Positions 1-13,100 of a stretch of 64,000 bases of DNA are shown here, one piece after another. This DNA comes from Ixodes scapularis (Eukaryota; Arthropoda; Arachnida; Ixodida; Ixodidae): assembly GCF_016920785.2 (NCBI RefSeq), contig NW_024609836.1, positions 12,616,018 to 12,680,017 on the forward strand, given 5' to 3'. The position numbers were made by a program, and so were the translations under genes. Position 1 is the stretch's first letter. The number at the start of each line of letters is the position of its first letter. The notes under the pieces are model-generated. The model had not been told where the DNA came from. It worked only from the letters and a program-made list of their open reading frames with translations, and did not search any database.

Positions 1-888
1 CCCCAGTTCCAGATCACCCCAACAATATGTTTACACTGTTCTCGGCAGTATTAGTTTTAATCGCTTATTTTGTCTTCCCTTCTTTTCAAGACTCTGGACT
101 CTGAAGCCGCTGCAATGAACAAGTGAGCAACTTCCAGTTTTCACTCTTGATGAATTATCAGTAAGTAGTTTTGTCAGAGACGACAAGCAAAGAATCAATA
201 AAAGAAAAAAGAAACACTGAGAAACTAAACGTCTAATGTAGCGACAATGATCGAAAAAAAAAAAAAAATACAATGGTAAATACGTAGCATCGCGGATGTC
301 AATGTCTCGGTGTAACAGCGGGATCGAGCGCTAGCGTAAGACCGACCCGACAGAGTGCGGGTACGGCTGCTTTTATACAAGTTCTCTGTTCCCGAAGGTT
401 CTAAACCTAAATGGACACAGTTACTGAAAAGAATGCACAAACTTGCTAGAGAAGCAAAGAATAGTAAAACTACACTCACTGCTTAATGTGAAGCCGCGCT
501 CAAACTCGCATTAAGTCCAACAGTGGCCAACGTTACGATCGGACAGATCAAGTGGCACCGAAAGTGGATTGTCATGGCACTCGTCGTATTCACACTGCTG
601 AGTGAATACGTAGTGATCCGGCGCTTTCTACTGCGTGGGACTGGTTTAGACGGTGATAGAGAATGCGCAAAGATGACAAGCCTCGCGACGATGCACTTTT
701 AACGCTCGATTGACTCAATTGGGTGACGTAGCGTTCACTGCAATCGGATTTAGTAGGAAACAGTGTAACGAGGTTCGAACTCTGCTCGTTTGTTCGAAAG
801 TTATCTGTGTCACCCGCTCGGCCACACGTGCGGCAACGTGCGCACCGCAGAGGAATCCGCTTCGGCGAGGCATCTCGGAAAAGGATAT
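1..888 (-). other. TPC gene intron 14, partial, with no exon seen
   Basis: This stretch lies downstream of the last visible channel exon. No frame encodes the expected IIS6 helix or C-terminal tail, so the next exon is probably beyond the left edge. The interval has an A-run near 255 and otherwise nothing I recognise. Frames that stay open here, including the continuation of the pore exon past 888, do not resemble the channel family. Confidence 0.6.
881..888 (-). other. Minor-class (U12, AT-AC type) 5' splice site
   Basis: On the minus strand the pore exon is followed directly by ATATCCTT then TTC, an exact match to the U12-type donor consensus. No usable GT donor lies at the point where homology to the channel family stops; the first GT downstream would add about 14 residues unlike any TPC. 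Minor-class introns are known from several voltage-gated sodium and calcium channel genes. The branch site and AC acceptor must lie outside the window. Confidence 0.75.
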
Positions 889-1102
889 TGTGCCACTGAT
901 TGACGACCATGAGCTCGAAGAGCACGACGAAGGAGCTGAAGATGTCGTTGAAGTTGTTCTTGCAGTAACCCGTGGCGTAGAAGGCGGAAGTGCGGAGCTT
1001 GGGGTTGCCGCAGTAAGGCACAGTGGCATTGTGGTCCCCGAAGAAGCTGATCTTGTCCTGGAAGAGCTCCATGCCGATCACGGCGTACACGTAGTACACC
1101 GC
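889..1102 (-). CDS. TPC exon 14: IIS5 and pore II
   Basis: The exon follows an acceptor ending CTATCCAG and begins GCG GTG TAC (phase 0), giving AVYYVYAVIGMELF for IIS5. The luminal turret carries one N-glycosylation sequon, NAT at residue 689, and two further cysteines. The pore helix reads NNFNDIFSSFVVLFELM and the filter region V731-N732-Q733-W. Animal TPCs usually have VNN here, so Q733 is unusual. The exon ends in phase 1 at the ATATCC donor. The following intron is minor class. Confidence 0.92.
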
Positions 1103-4100
1103 CTGGATAGGGATTAGACGAATTAACGCGTGCAAGGCCATCTTGGTAGCGTCAAGTTTCTCGAGTTCCGGTTTTCCTCAGCATTTCCGAGACAGAGATG
1201 CTCTGGTGCAAATTGTGATTCAGCAACTTTATTGTTTTCTCACTTCCGACCACCCAGTGTGGACAAAGGACTAAGCGGTCAGGCCTTCATTTCTGAGGAC
1301 CCTTTCAATTTTTCCTTCCACATGAAGATGCATGACATACTGCTTAGTAGCTTCTTCACTACAATACATGTGATTCAAGGCTAGTTCTTGTTTAGCTGTC
1401 ACTGGCAAACGTTTTAATTTGTGTGAAAGCTCAGACTTTTTGTAAAGGAGACTGTGCCCTGGGCAATATTTTTGAGGTGTTGCAAAGAGCTCTAATTGGG
1501 TTCAGATAGCATCGACCTCAAGCAAAGGTGATGGAAGTCGTGCCGGTTAATGAAAATTTCTTCCACCCTTGTAGAATGACAGCATTAACTCTCCCAAAAC
1601 TACCGTGGCATCTGCTCTGGCCCATTTCGAGGTGAATTAGAGTACCAGAAAGAAGCGAGGGAGAAAGACAGGAAGCACTCGAGTGGGCAGACGATGCCAC
1701 ATCCGGGTGGATGAAGGCGGACACCTTTTTGGTCAGTGTGAACAACCAGTATGGCGGTGCTTTTAGCTCCCACTATAGGCCAATCCATTTAGCACTCTCA
1801 GGGCGGCACAATTTTGTTCTATCACAACGCCCTCTCCACATGTCCGGGAAGTTCAGCAGGTTTGGCGGGGTAAAATGAGAGAGAGGGCACATGCTTCATT
1901 TCGCTAGCAGACGACAAACCAGGAGGTTACCGTTCTCTATCTTCGGGCTGTACGGCAGGCTGTACCAAGCATCGAACTCTCGCTCGTGGTTGCCGTTGCG
2001 ATGTGGTTCGCATTCTTAGAATATTTATGGCTACTCCAAAATCAACCTATAGCGCTGTTGTTTTATTTCACTAAATGACTAACTAGCGTGACTTGTTCCG
2101 TTACTTCAATAGCAGTCGAGACAGCCGGCAGTACTATTCTCAACCACTGCATCTATTGTGTCAGGAGAGCATGTTTTTATTTATTAATCCAGACTTCCAC
2201 TCAATGTCGCTAAAGGACTACACCAGTACAAACTTTGTATAGTAAAAACACCTATAGCAACCAGATTTACTTTCCGCCGGAGAGACCTTTTTTTTTTATT
2301 TGCACGCAGGTAACGGCGCAATCGGACCCAGTTAGTCTTTTGAGCATAGCATTACACGATAACCTACATGTCACAATCTGCACATCTGCAGTCAAAAGTT
2401 CCAAAATGACGCGATTTTAAACCGAGTTTGAACGCCAGCCAAATGTTAAGTACAGCCCACTCGACAAAGCAGACGATGAGCGGGGTGAGAGGGTGAAGGT
2501 ATTTTTTCTCTCTCCGCTCTTCCTAGTGGGACAGACCATACTCCATTCACCGCTAAGCTGATAGTGCAGCTGAAGCTACATGCTCATTGGATTGGTTACT
2601 TGACCGTCTTTTGCCACAAAATCACGCTCCCGACCGTTCCCACGCGGAGAAAGCGGGGCGACGTTATCAAAGAGAGGCGGTTGATTGTTTCAACAAGCGC
2701 ATAGTTTCCATCGTGTTGTCAGTTTAGGGGGGAACAGGGTATAGCTGGGAATAGTATGCCACGGTAGTTGGAGCAGATACGTTCACAAACTTGTGCATGA
2801 AACCTGACTTCGCTCGTAAGTGGGCTAAGTACCATGCTCAAGGTGTTTCGAGTCTTCTGGAGATTGCCATACATAGAATCAGAGTGCCTGTTCCTGTCTA
2901 AAATAGCCAATATTTAAAGGCCTCCCAAACTTTGACAGATGTCAAGCGACCCGATGTCACTATATCACGTGACGTTGGGCCACGCAATGTATTGCCAAGA
3001 GTTCGAGCTCTCAATCCGATAAAAAATAGGTAAAATAGAGCGTGTGCATATGTTTTATAGCATGTCCATATTTGCATGATGCATTCTGCATACCGGACAT
3101 TTGGGTAATAGATCAAACGAGTGCCTCAATTTCTTTTTTTAGTGTATCAATTACAGTTCCCCCAAAATTTGCACTACAATTAAAAAAAAACAGAAGGGTG
3201 GCTCTTGCACGGGCAACTACGGCTCTTTCCTGAACAAACCAAAGCAGGTCAAGGTGCTCTAAGCACTGGTTGACTGGACAAAGAAAGATTGGTGAACACT
3301 TTTTTGACTCACAAAAAGCACACCACCAAACGTCAGTATGGATGGACCGAGATTGGTGATGGTGTTGATAATCCCTCGGAATCTAAGCAAGGAAGAAAAG
3401 AGGAATTGTCAGCCCGAAGAAGTGACCTCCCGTGAGCTTTAACTGGCACACAAGAGGTGCAGAGCATTCATTCGCAAGTACTTACTTTTTAAAGTTGCGA
3501 ATGAGCTTGACCAAACGAAGAACCCTCAGTACAAGCAGGATGTCGAGGGTCATGGTTTTGTTTTCATCTGAAATGTAGCGGACCAGAAATATTGGAAAGA
3601 CTCGGACCATACGACACAAGAAGCAATCGCCTACTCGACAACACTCAGTCTTACTAGGTAATAGGCCATAGACTTTCCCGTGTTCATTTGTAAGAAAAGT
3701 CTAGAGATAATTTTCTGGGTTTATTTATTTTTGAAAAATACTACCGTACAATACCCCACTTTCACTGAAAACTGGGTTTACCTAGACATGGGCACCTGTC
3801 CATTCAAATCAAGCACTTAACGTATAATTTGCAGAATTCCCCAGTTTGTAAAATGGTAATAGTAGTAGTGGGTGCTTGAACGACGTGGCTGCTGCTGTGG
3901 CATTTTATGGTAGGTGTAAAATAGGTTGTCAAAACAGTTGCTAGATTTGACAAAGATTCTGCTTTGTGCCGTCCAATGTCGAATTTAGGCTTCCCGAAGC
4001 CTACCATACAAAACTAAAAAAACAAATTCCAATTTCACATTCAAAGAAACAGCAAAAAGCAATATATGCCACTCTACACCTGATCTCTACCGTGGCCAAT

Positions 4101-7100
4101 AATGTTAAACTGAAAAAACAATTTCTTTATTTCAAGTACTCTGCCTAGGCAGGTTGTACAGGGAATCCACAACGTCGGCCAAGCATCGGCCTTGTTGATT
4201 TACGTGCCCCATCCTGCACCGGTGCAGAAAAGTGTAACGTGGAGCAGAAACGTGCAGGGCAATATACGTTCCGATTGGGTCTTGAGATACGCTGCAGCCG
4301 TAAATCAAATACGGTGGTGTGCACAGGGTGCAGCTAGTGCAGGAGGTGGAGGTAATCAAATGAGCCCAATGTTCCCAATGTTGGCCTAGCATCGTGTGCC
4401 ATTGCACGTTTCGCACCGGTCCGACTAGAGTTACTAATTAAGCTATAGTAGAGACCACTTACAACGTAACCGCTTATAGTGCAGGACCGGGTATAACGCG
4501 GTTTTTTTAAACCACCAATTCGCCTCCCATAGAACTCCATGTATTTACATACCGCTTAAAATGCAGGCGCGCGAAAAGCAATACCGGTTATAGTGCGGTT
4601 TTTGGCACAGCCCGCCGACCGCGCCGACGACCGAAGCAGCGAGCTCGCTTCCCTGTGCGACACTAGATAACGGCGCTGACGGCGCGGGGCAAGGATGTTG
4701 CTCGAAGAAGTGGAAAGAAGCAAAGAGAGAGGCTTCAGTTGCCATAGCGACGGAGGGACGCACGCACGTGTCATTCACGTGTGTGCATCCCTCCGCCCCT
4801 CCACTGCGCTGGCAACGAAGAAACAAACAACCGCACCGACAAACCAATCGCAGATCGAGGAAAAGTGTTCGCGCGCGTTGCATGCCGGCCAGTGACCAAG
4901 CGCCCAGTGCGCTCTCTCCTTTCCCCCCCAACCTCTATTACAACGCTTCTCTCTCTCTCTCTCTCTCCGGTCGCGGGCCGGCTGCTTCTATCCGCAAACA
5001 TGGCGTCGGTTGTGACTATCGTCGTAGACGGCGTTCATCTCATTGTTCCGCGTAAAAGCGCTATCCTTCGCTGTGAATTTTCGTTGTGTGTCGCTATGAA
5101 AACACAGCACGTACTAGAAGGGAAGATCCACCTACTCGTGCGGTGATGTCGTGGCGGCGCTTTCAAGACGGCAGAAACGCCCGTGTCGTCGTGTTTGTTT
5201 ACTTCGACTACAGTGGTGACTTCTAAGCATTTGTGTCCTCGAACATCGCCCGGATTTCTTATTTGGCGCATTTCATGCGTGTGCTCAAGTTGAAGGTATT
5301 ACTGGCGCGTACCGTATGAAGGATGCAAATTTTCACGCGTTTTCATCTCCGGAGAAAAGTGATTAGGGTTAGCAATCCTGAACGCTCGCAACGTCCGTCC
5401 GCAACCCGCAACGCCGTTAAAAGGCTGCGCCAGGCAAAAGCCGCTCATTTCTTTCAAAATGTGTGACACACTTGCGACAGAACTGTACTAGTCTGGTGAA
5501 ATAAAGACTTTCCTCAAACTAAGCTTTATTTTTCATCCAACATAAGATAAATTCTTTTACAAAGGTTAGTTGTCTCATGGCATGTATTTTGGCCTGAAAA
5601 ATTGATGTTTTGGTTATAGCGCGGTACCGCTTAGAGTGCGGATTTTCGCGACTCCCGCGACATACATTATATGCGGTCTACACTGTACTATGCAAAGAGT
5701 ATCAACATTCCACTCCCCGATTCTCTTTTGGGTGACGCCATCTTGTTGACTACCATCAAATATCGAGCATCCGCCCATCCCACAAAAAGCACCCACCCCT
5801 CAATTTTGTAACATTTGGAAAATACGCAAAAGATATATCTTTCCATAATAATGACCTAGGAAGCGTCCATCCACCAGTTTTACACAACAATCTTGGAATT
5901 TTGAGTGGACACTTGCTCGGGATTTGACGGTAGCGCAGAGCGGGCAAAATTGGCGATAGTAATGGTTAGTTAGAAAATGCAACTTCCAGAGCTTTATATG
6001 GCATAAAGAAATCCAGGCGATGCCCTGCTCTGTTGCGGACTGTTTCATCATTTCCGGAAGAAAGAAAAGCGTTTCCTGCAATTTCAGGCAAAGCTTCCGA
6101 CAAATGGCAACCAATGATTTTAGGTAACAAGGTAGCCGAAGTGTCGTTACTCTAAATGCTGGTTTACCAGTTGCGTTTGAGCATATTCCATTCCATTGTG
6201 ACTGCTTACATGAAAGAATACATATAGTGCCTGGATACAAAAAGTTTCCAACTGATCGACTGGAGTCTCGTGGCTCATGGACTGCGTTTGCTATACGAAC
6301 CGCGAGGATGCAACAAATCCGTCGATCGTCCGCTAGCCTTTCCCCCCCCTTTGTCCTCACCATGCGAAAACACAGCCCGTGCGCACTCGCTGTCAATCTT
6401 TGCGGAAGGCGTCCGCCATTCGATTGCAGATGCTTCCCATGGTCTGAGATGGACCCTCTCCCCAATCTAGGCTCTCTAAGAACACGCTAGTACACTGGCG
6501 CCATCTATCAGGCAGCCCTGGAACATCTGCGACCTACATGTCGTTTTAAGCATCATCCTTTCACCGCGAGCTTGAAATGATTTTGAGACGTTATGAGCGA
6601 CTGTTTCTCGTCAATAGTGCGTACAGTTGAACCTCGATTTAGCGAAGTCACCGGGACCCAATAATTATTTCGTTAAATCGGGAACTTCGTAAAGTCGAGA
6701 AAGACATTCTTCGGGATAGGCTGCGCGGGGAATCCGAATTTGTTCGTTAAATCGGGAAACTCGTAAAATCGGGTTTCGTTATATTGAGGTTCAACTGTAG
6801 TTCGATCTTGCAGATACAAAATCTTCGGCGTATCAGAAGTAATTTAGGGCTATCCGACACACGATGCCAGTGTGCCAGCATTTTCACTCCTCGTGAGCGA
6901 TTACGAGGTAACGCACGCACTTCATTACACTCAAATGCAAATATGTGAACCAGCCTCGAGACATAAATTATAAGTTATTTTATATCTTTAGGTCTGGCTT
7001 TTGGCATAAAGCCGACACAAAACCAATGCTGGTATACAGCTCGGGTGGCCATGAATTCATAGAAACAGCAGCACGACATCGGACGAATTGTCGCAAAACT

Positions 7101-10100
7101 CACGGGAAGTGCCAATAATCTCTTCGTACACCGCCCCGATGAGGGCCGACCCAATGATGACGACGTCGAACCTGCGAAAACGGAAGACAAAGTGCTCATT
7201 TTCTTACTATGCGGGGCTACTCATCAATACGAGATAGAATGAAACACAAGCGGAAAATATTTGCATTCATCTGGCTCACTGCTTTTTAAAAAACTTCGGG
7301 TATCACCGACAATTCGATACAAAAATGGGCAGAGGACGAAGAAGAAAACGGGGACAAAATTAACCATGTTTGTATGAGGTGATCGAGAAGACAACAGAAA
7401 GAAATTCAAATGTTACTTAGTCCCACCGATAAAGCTGGGAGACGCAAAACGTGCAACAAAGCTTTTGTTGTACATGTACCAACTATCCTAACCATCATTC
7501 ACCTAGTGCAGTGAATATGGAGTTGGATTTCCAAGCGAGAGGTCAGTAATCCGAATGCAGTTGTGGGATGCGGAATTTCGTAAAAGACAACTGGCCCACT
7601 TACGTTTTCCTTGCAACATTTCGCAATGCTCTAAGTTGGTCCCATCAAAAACAAAGTGCGTTTTGAAACATTTAAAAGTTTAGACATTTTGGTTGTTGCA
7701 GCCAGAAAGCGCATAGGTTAAGCTTTCAACATTGTCCAGCGCTCACTGACCGGATAGACAGGTCGAATTGTTTAGGGAGGCTAGGTCAAGGTCAGATTTT
7801 AATGCTAAATATCATTAAAACACCAGCGCTCTAATTGTTAACACACAAACTCTTGCAAAATTTGTGTATATATTTATCTAAGTACTGCCAATCCATCGAA
7901 GAGTTGAAAAAGGAATTGGAACATACAATGAATATGGAGTACAAGTATAACTAAAGGCACGTTCACACAGGCGATGTAAAGCAGTCGCGCGATGCGACTA
8001 GATCGCATCGCAAAAAAATGAGATGATCACACTGGTGTGTGCGATGAGCGAGTCGCTTCTCAAAAACTCCCGCTCCAAATGCCACTGATTGGTTCAGCTG
8101 CTCCGCGACTAGATCGCATCGTAAAAAGTTGAATCAGCTAGTGACTGCCCAAATCGTGTGGCTTTTCTTCTGCGATGGTCGCTTTTGCGATGAAAGTTAT
8201 TGTGCAACTAAATCGCATTGCCGGTGTGAACGCGCCTTAAGTGTATGCTATAAATTTCAATACACAAAGCATTGATGAAAAATGGAGATAAACATCCAGC
8301 TTTTCACTAGACATTCTAACTTCCTTTCTGCATTGCAAGAACTGCCTAAAAGTGGAGTCTCCACTGCTGCGGAAAAAAGTTTAATCTCAGCCTATTAATC
8401 TTTTTTCAGATAGAAGAAATTCTACTTACACATTCCAGGCTTGCTTTATAAACCTGATGAAGCCAAACGTGTAAATCTTCAAAAGGATCTCCAGCGTGAA
8501 AACAGTAAGGAAAAACCACTCTGCTTCATTCACGTCAAGTCCAATCAGAATGGCGTTGATCAGGATTAGCAGGTCAAAGACATAGCGAAAAATCCTGGAA
8601 CGAAATGGGACCGTTTCTTTGATTACATGTTAGCTATGTGGACCCATAGTAACTGCGGATGCAGTGCTACAATCAGGCACGAATCCAAGTATCCAAGGGG
8701 GGAAAGGGGGGGGGGGAGCCCATGGAAAATAATGAAGAGGGCACGCTTTTCCCAATTCAAAACCTCTGTCCTGCAATGATACCTTTTTTGTGGCCATCTG
8801 TGTCATTTTTTCTTTTGAGTGGCTTCACTAGAAATGATGCCTAGGAATTTCACACTATGTTGCACAAATTCCAATGATGCCACACTAGCTCGCTAATACT
8901 TTTATACATTCTCCAACCAGCCAGATGAAAAGGAGAGACAACAATCTATCAAAAGCCATTATGTGCATGCAGACAACCAAGTCTCCAAGAGCCCAAGTCA
9001 TGTTTCACAAGCCGTGGAAAATGTGCAGGTTCTTGTTTCCCATACAAATCTCCATATGTAACCTTCTAAATTAACCTAGCATGCTCTTCATGTAACAAGT
9101 GAAAGATGGTCGAGAGGAGTGTTCATGCTGCCTAACACCAATATTCTTCTACAAACTGCCCCAGCCCCACCATAGCTCTTTCAAGTTCTGGCCTGATTTC
9201 AACAGCGTTACCGTCTTGCCCATTTCTTTGCCCAGATGGATTCCACCTTTCTGCAACTAAAGTGAAATTGAACTGCGTCAATTTCGAGTCAATTAATACT
9301 ACTCTCTCTCCTGCTCAGCTCAGAATTGTTCCATGCCAATGCCAATTGCACATGCTCATCTATGCTATGCCCAGGGAAGTCGACTACCTAATTACTATTT
9401 CTAGACATGAAAAGTGTATCTAAAAACTATGGCATTCATAGAGTCAATGCTGGAAAATGCAGGCCCCTACATCAACACTGTGATAAAAAAGAAATGCCCT
9501 TAATGCTGAAAAAAGAATCTAAACTCAGTTAGCTCAAGAGAAAAGCTAGTTTAGCGCATAATAGTGTATGTACGCTTTGTGAGGTAATTCTCACAAGATT
9601 TAGTTGTCTAAGAAAATAACTGTGCCTCATGCATTCCAAATGAGATGAGATTGCCTCGATAAAATAACATATCACTTATCTTAAACGCAGATGCAAGTAT
9701 CTTGGCTCACGACATAAAAGGGGGAATTAGTAACACTCTGCACGGGGCCATACTTTTTTTTAATACGGTACTCAAGATGAAAAAAGGTATAAGCACACTG
9801 AACAATAAGTACTAACTTATTCATTTATTTACTTAAATAACCCCAGGGCCACTGGCACATTAGAGGGGTGTGGGAACAACAAAACATAGCAATGAAGAAC
9901 AAACGATGGTAATTTTACACTTAGCAGTTCATGGAGATTTAAAACAGTGAAGGGTGTAAACAGCATTTTCAAAACAACGGATCATTAACAATGAACGCAA
10001 CAGAAGCCGGAACGTGGTTCCATACCAAAGAAGTATAATTAACAAATCTGGTAAGGAACCAATTTATCATTTTCGTCTTGACATCAATTTCAGCGAGGAG

Positions 10101-13100
10101 TATTTTGCTCATACGCACAATACTTGAAAGTGCACAACGTTGTCTTGTTATACTACATACCGTATTTACTCGCACAATGAACGCACTCGCACAATGAACG
10201 CACCCCCCAAGTCGGCTCTCAAAATTTCGACTTTTTTTTTCACTCGCGTAATAAACGCACCCCCAACTGGGACGTCAAAATTCTGACCCCCTCCCCCACG
10301 CGCGCGAAATGAACGCACTTTTCTTTCCTGGTGCAGCGAGGTCGCGAATGCATGGGCAGCGTGGGCGAACAAAACGCCTTGCAAAAGGCGTTAAAAAAAA
10401 TCGCAAAGGTCTAACGGAAGCAAGAAAAAAAAAACATGGAGAGGAGCTTTTTTTTTTTGCACAGCGCAGTCTGGACGTTGGGTTCGCACGCCGCCGCGCG
10501 CAAGGAGGTAAGAAAGAGAAGCGGAGAAGCGCTCTAAGTGAACGAAAAAGCTTGCAAAAGGCGGCAAAAAAAAAAAAAAAAACGGAACTAAAAAAAAAAA
10601 AAACTTTTTTTCTTTGCACAGCGCAGTTTGGTTACGAAGGGGGTCGCGCGCCGCGCGCAAGGAGATAAGAAAGATAAGCGGAGAGCCCTCGCCTAAGCAA
10701 CGCCTAAGCAAACAAAACAGCTTGCGAAAGGCGGCAAAAAAAAAAAGGAACTAAGAAAAAAAAAAAGAAAGAGCTAGGAGTTTTTTTTTTTTTTTTTTGC
10801 ACATCTTAGTTTGGTTACGGGGTCGGGCGCCGCGCGCAAAGAGATAAGAAGTTACTTCGATTTTTTCAGGATAAAAGGTCCCTTCATTATGTGAGTAAAT
10901 AGGGACCCAAAAATTTTACTTCGCGTAATGAACGCTCCCCCCAACTTTGCATCGATTTTTCGGAAAAAAAAGTGCGTTCATTCTGCGAGTAAATACGGTA
11001 CATACATATCAAAGGGAACCTACTCCTCAACAAGAAATCTCATACACTACAAAATGCAGACGAATAAAGAATGCTATCAAGAGGGAAACATGGCTTTGCA
11101 ACTCCAAGCTTAACTACCATATTCCTTGGCCTACAAGTTGTTGCCCACCCCCCCCCCCCCCTTTCCTCCCCCCCTAAACACCTGTTTTCACAAAAATGTC
11201 AACACAAGTCACACTTGGTAAACATTTAAAAGGTCGGTGTGGCAAAACTGCATTTGTAAGCCCGCATATGTGTAGTGTGATCACAATATTATGTACAAGT
11301 GGGATCTATTTACAATCTTCTCGCAATAAATTGGGCGAAAACCTTCATGGTAAATTTGTGTAGTTAAGGTTCATATACATACAAAAAAATTGCAAAGAAG
11401 TTGTGCTGTTGGAGAAGACGCATCGACGGAAATTTTGGGAACAAAACAATGCAGCTTCACACAACAGATAAAATATAGGTAGTGAGGTGATGACGACGAG
11501 ATCTAAAATTTTCCACCATAACACCAGCTTTGTGTCAAGTGGAAGAATATGAACATTCTAAGACATGACTTCTGTTTCCTGGTAACAATGCAGTCTGGAC
11601 CACACACTTTAGAGGCAAAATTATTGGGGAAGGCAGTGCCCAAATCAGCAAAGATTTACATCCCACTCGAAAAGCGATATTGATGATGCCAGGCTAGCAA
11701 AAATTCTCCCAACTCTCAGTACGAAGCACATCAAATGCTGAATGAAAGCTCTAGATGTCTGTTTTATTCCTCGTGGCTGGCACAGCCAAACTGCACATTT
11801 GGGAAAGGGACAGGACAGCAAGCAACAGAGCAGCATGCGACGAAACAGCATACGAAAGAACATGACGAAAGAGCAAAGAGCAGGAATCCACGAAAGAATT
11901 TGAGTGAATATTGAAGTAAAGAAAACGTTTTTGCATAACAGTGCCACCTGCTTGGCAACACCGACCGCAATTTCCATATGTCCAGCGTAGTTGTAATGAC
12001 TGGCCCTTTTGCATGCTTTTAAAGGATGCAGACGTAAAGTCCTTGCCATAAACCAGTGGTTCTCAAATGGGGGTCCGCGGACCCTTTGGGGTCTGCAAAG
12101 GCACCCTTAGGGGTCTGCGAAGCACTGTCTCATCAGTCAAGCTCGGCAATAAAAGTTGTATTCTTTTCAAATTGAGTAGAAACATTCCGATTTTCGGGCG
12201 AGTTTTCTCGTGTGTATGTCAATAAGGGTAGTCTACTTCACACTTGCCCTTATTTATGTCAATTTATTGAATAATTATCAAAATTAACCTAAACCTTTCC
12301 CTTCCCCTTACCATGAACCTAAACATTTCCATTCCCCATCACATCCGCCGATCCACAAGGGGTCTGCGAAATATCAATGGTTGAGAACCACTGCCATAAG
12401 CTATGCGGCTTTTATTTGAGTAAGCACAGTACGACCTCGTGCGAAACAGTGAAGACCGTGGCTTTAATGAGAAGGACAATACTTTCTGATCTTTATTTTG
12501 CACGAGTCACATTCACGCTTTATATTGATGTTTCCCTATTTTAGACACGTTTCTCAAATTCTTTTGACTGCAACAAAACCCGAAGTTGAAAAGCTGTTAT
12601 TTTTCTTTTTACTGCATAGTCGTTGCACAACTTTGTATTTCTTTCTGATGTGCGAGATATTTTAATTTGAACATAATATGCAAAGTGCCTCTTTCTGGAA
12701 CATCAAAAAGGGGAGGAACCTTACCAAACACAAAACTTCCCATCACTACCCACCTCCTGATCAATCAAGGAACAGATAACGAAAGAATTGAAAGCAAAAA
12801 GCGCAAAGGCAACTAGACATGCACACTGCAAATTGCTTATCCCTAAGAAAATCTTAGTGTCTCGATTTCTCTATCGAGAAGTGACTTTCCTACCCGAGCG
12901 ACTAAAAGCATTTCGTGGATTTAAAGGCATGCAAATTTACCAACAATCTGAGCTGCAGGTGAATGGAACACATTGAAAGAACTTTTCTAAGGCTCGTGAG
13001 GCAACCCCACTCACATGTGCGCAGTCATGTTGCGGATCAGCATGGAGACGGTGCTGTTGTAGACGCCGGGCATGACTCGTTGAAAGGCATTCTCACTCTC

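Noticed and set aside
590..1141. Continuous 183-codon minus frame as a single coding unit
   Set aside because: Only 889-1102 matches the channel. The start side precedes a good acceptor and the tail past 888 is read through a minor-class donor and looks nothing like the family.
10275..10711. Long open frames of Lys/Arg or Phe on both strands
   Set aside because: They are produced by A tracts in tandem modules of a MITE-like element.
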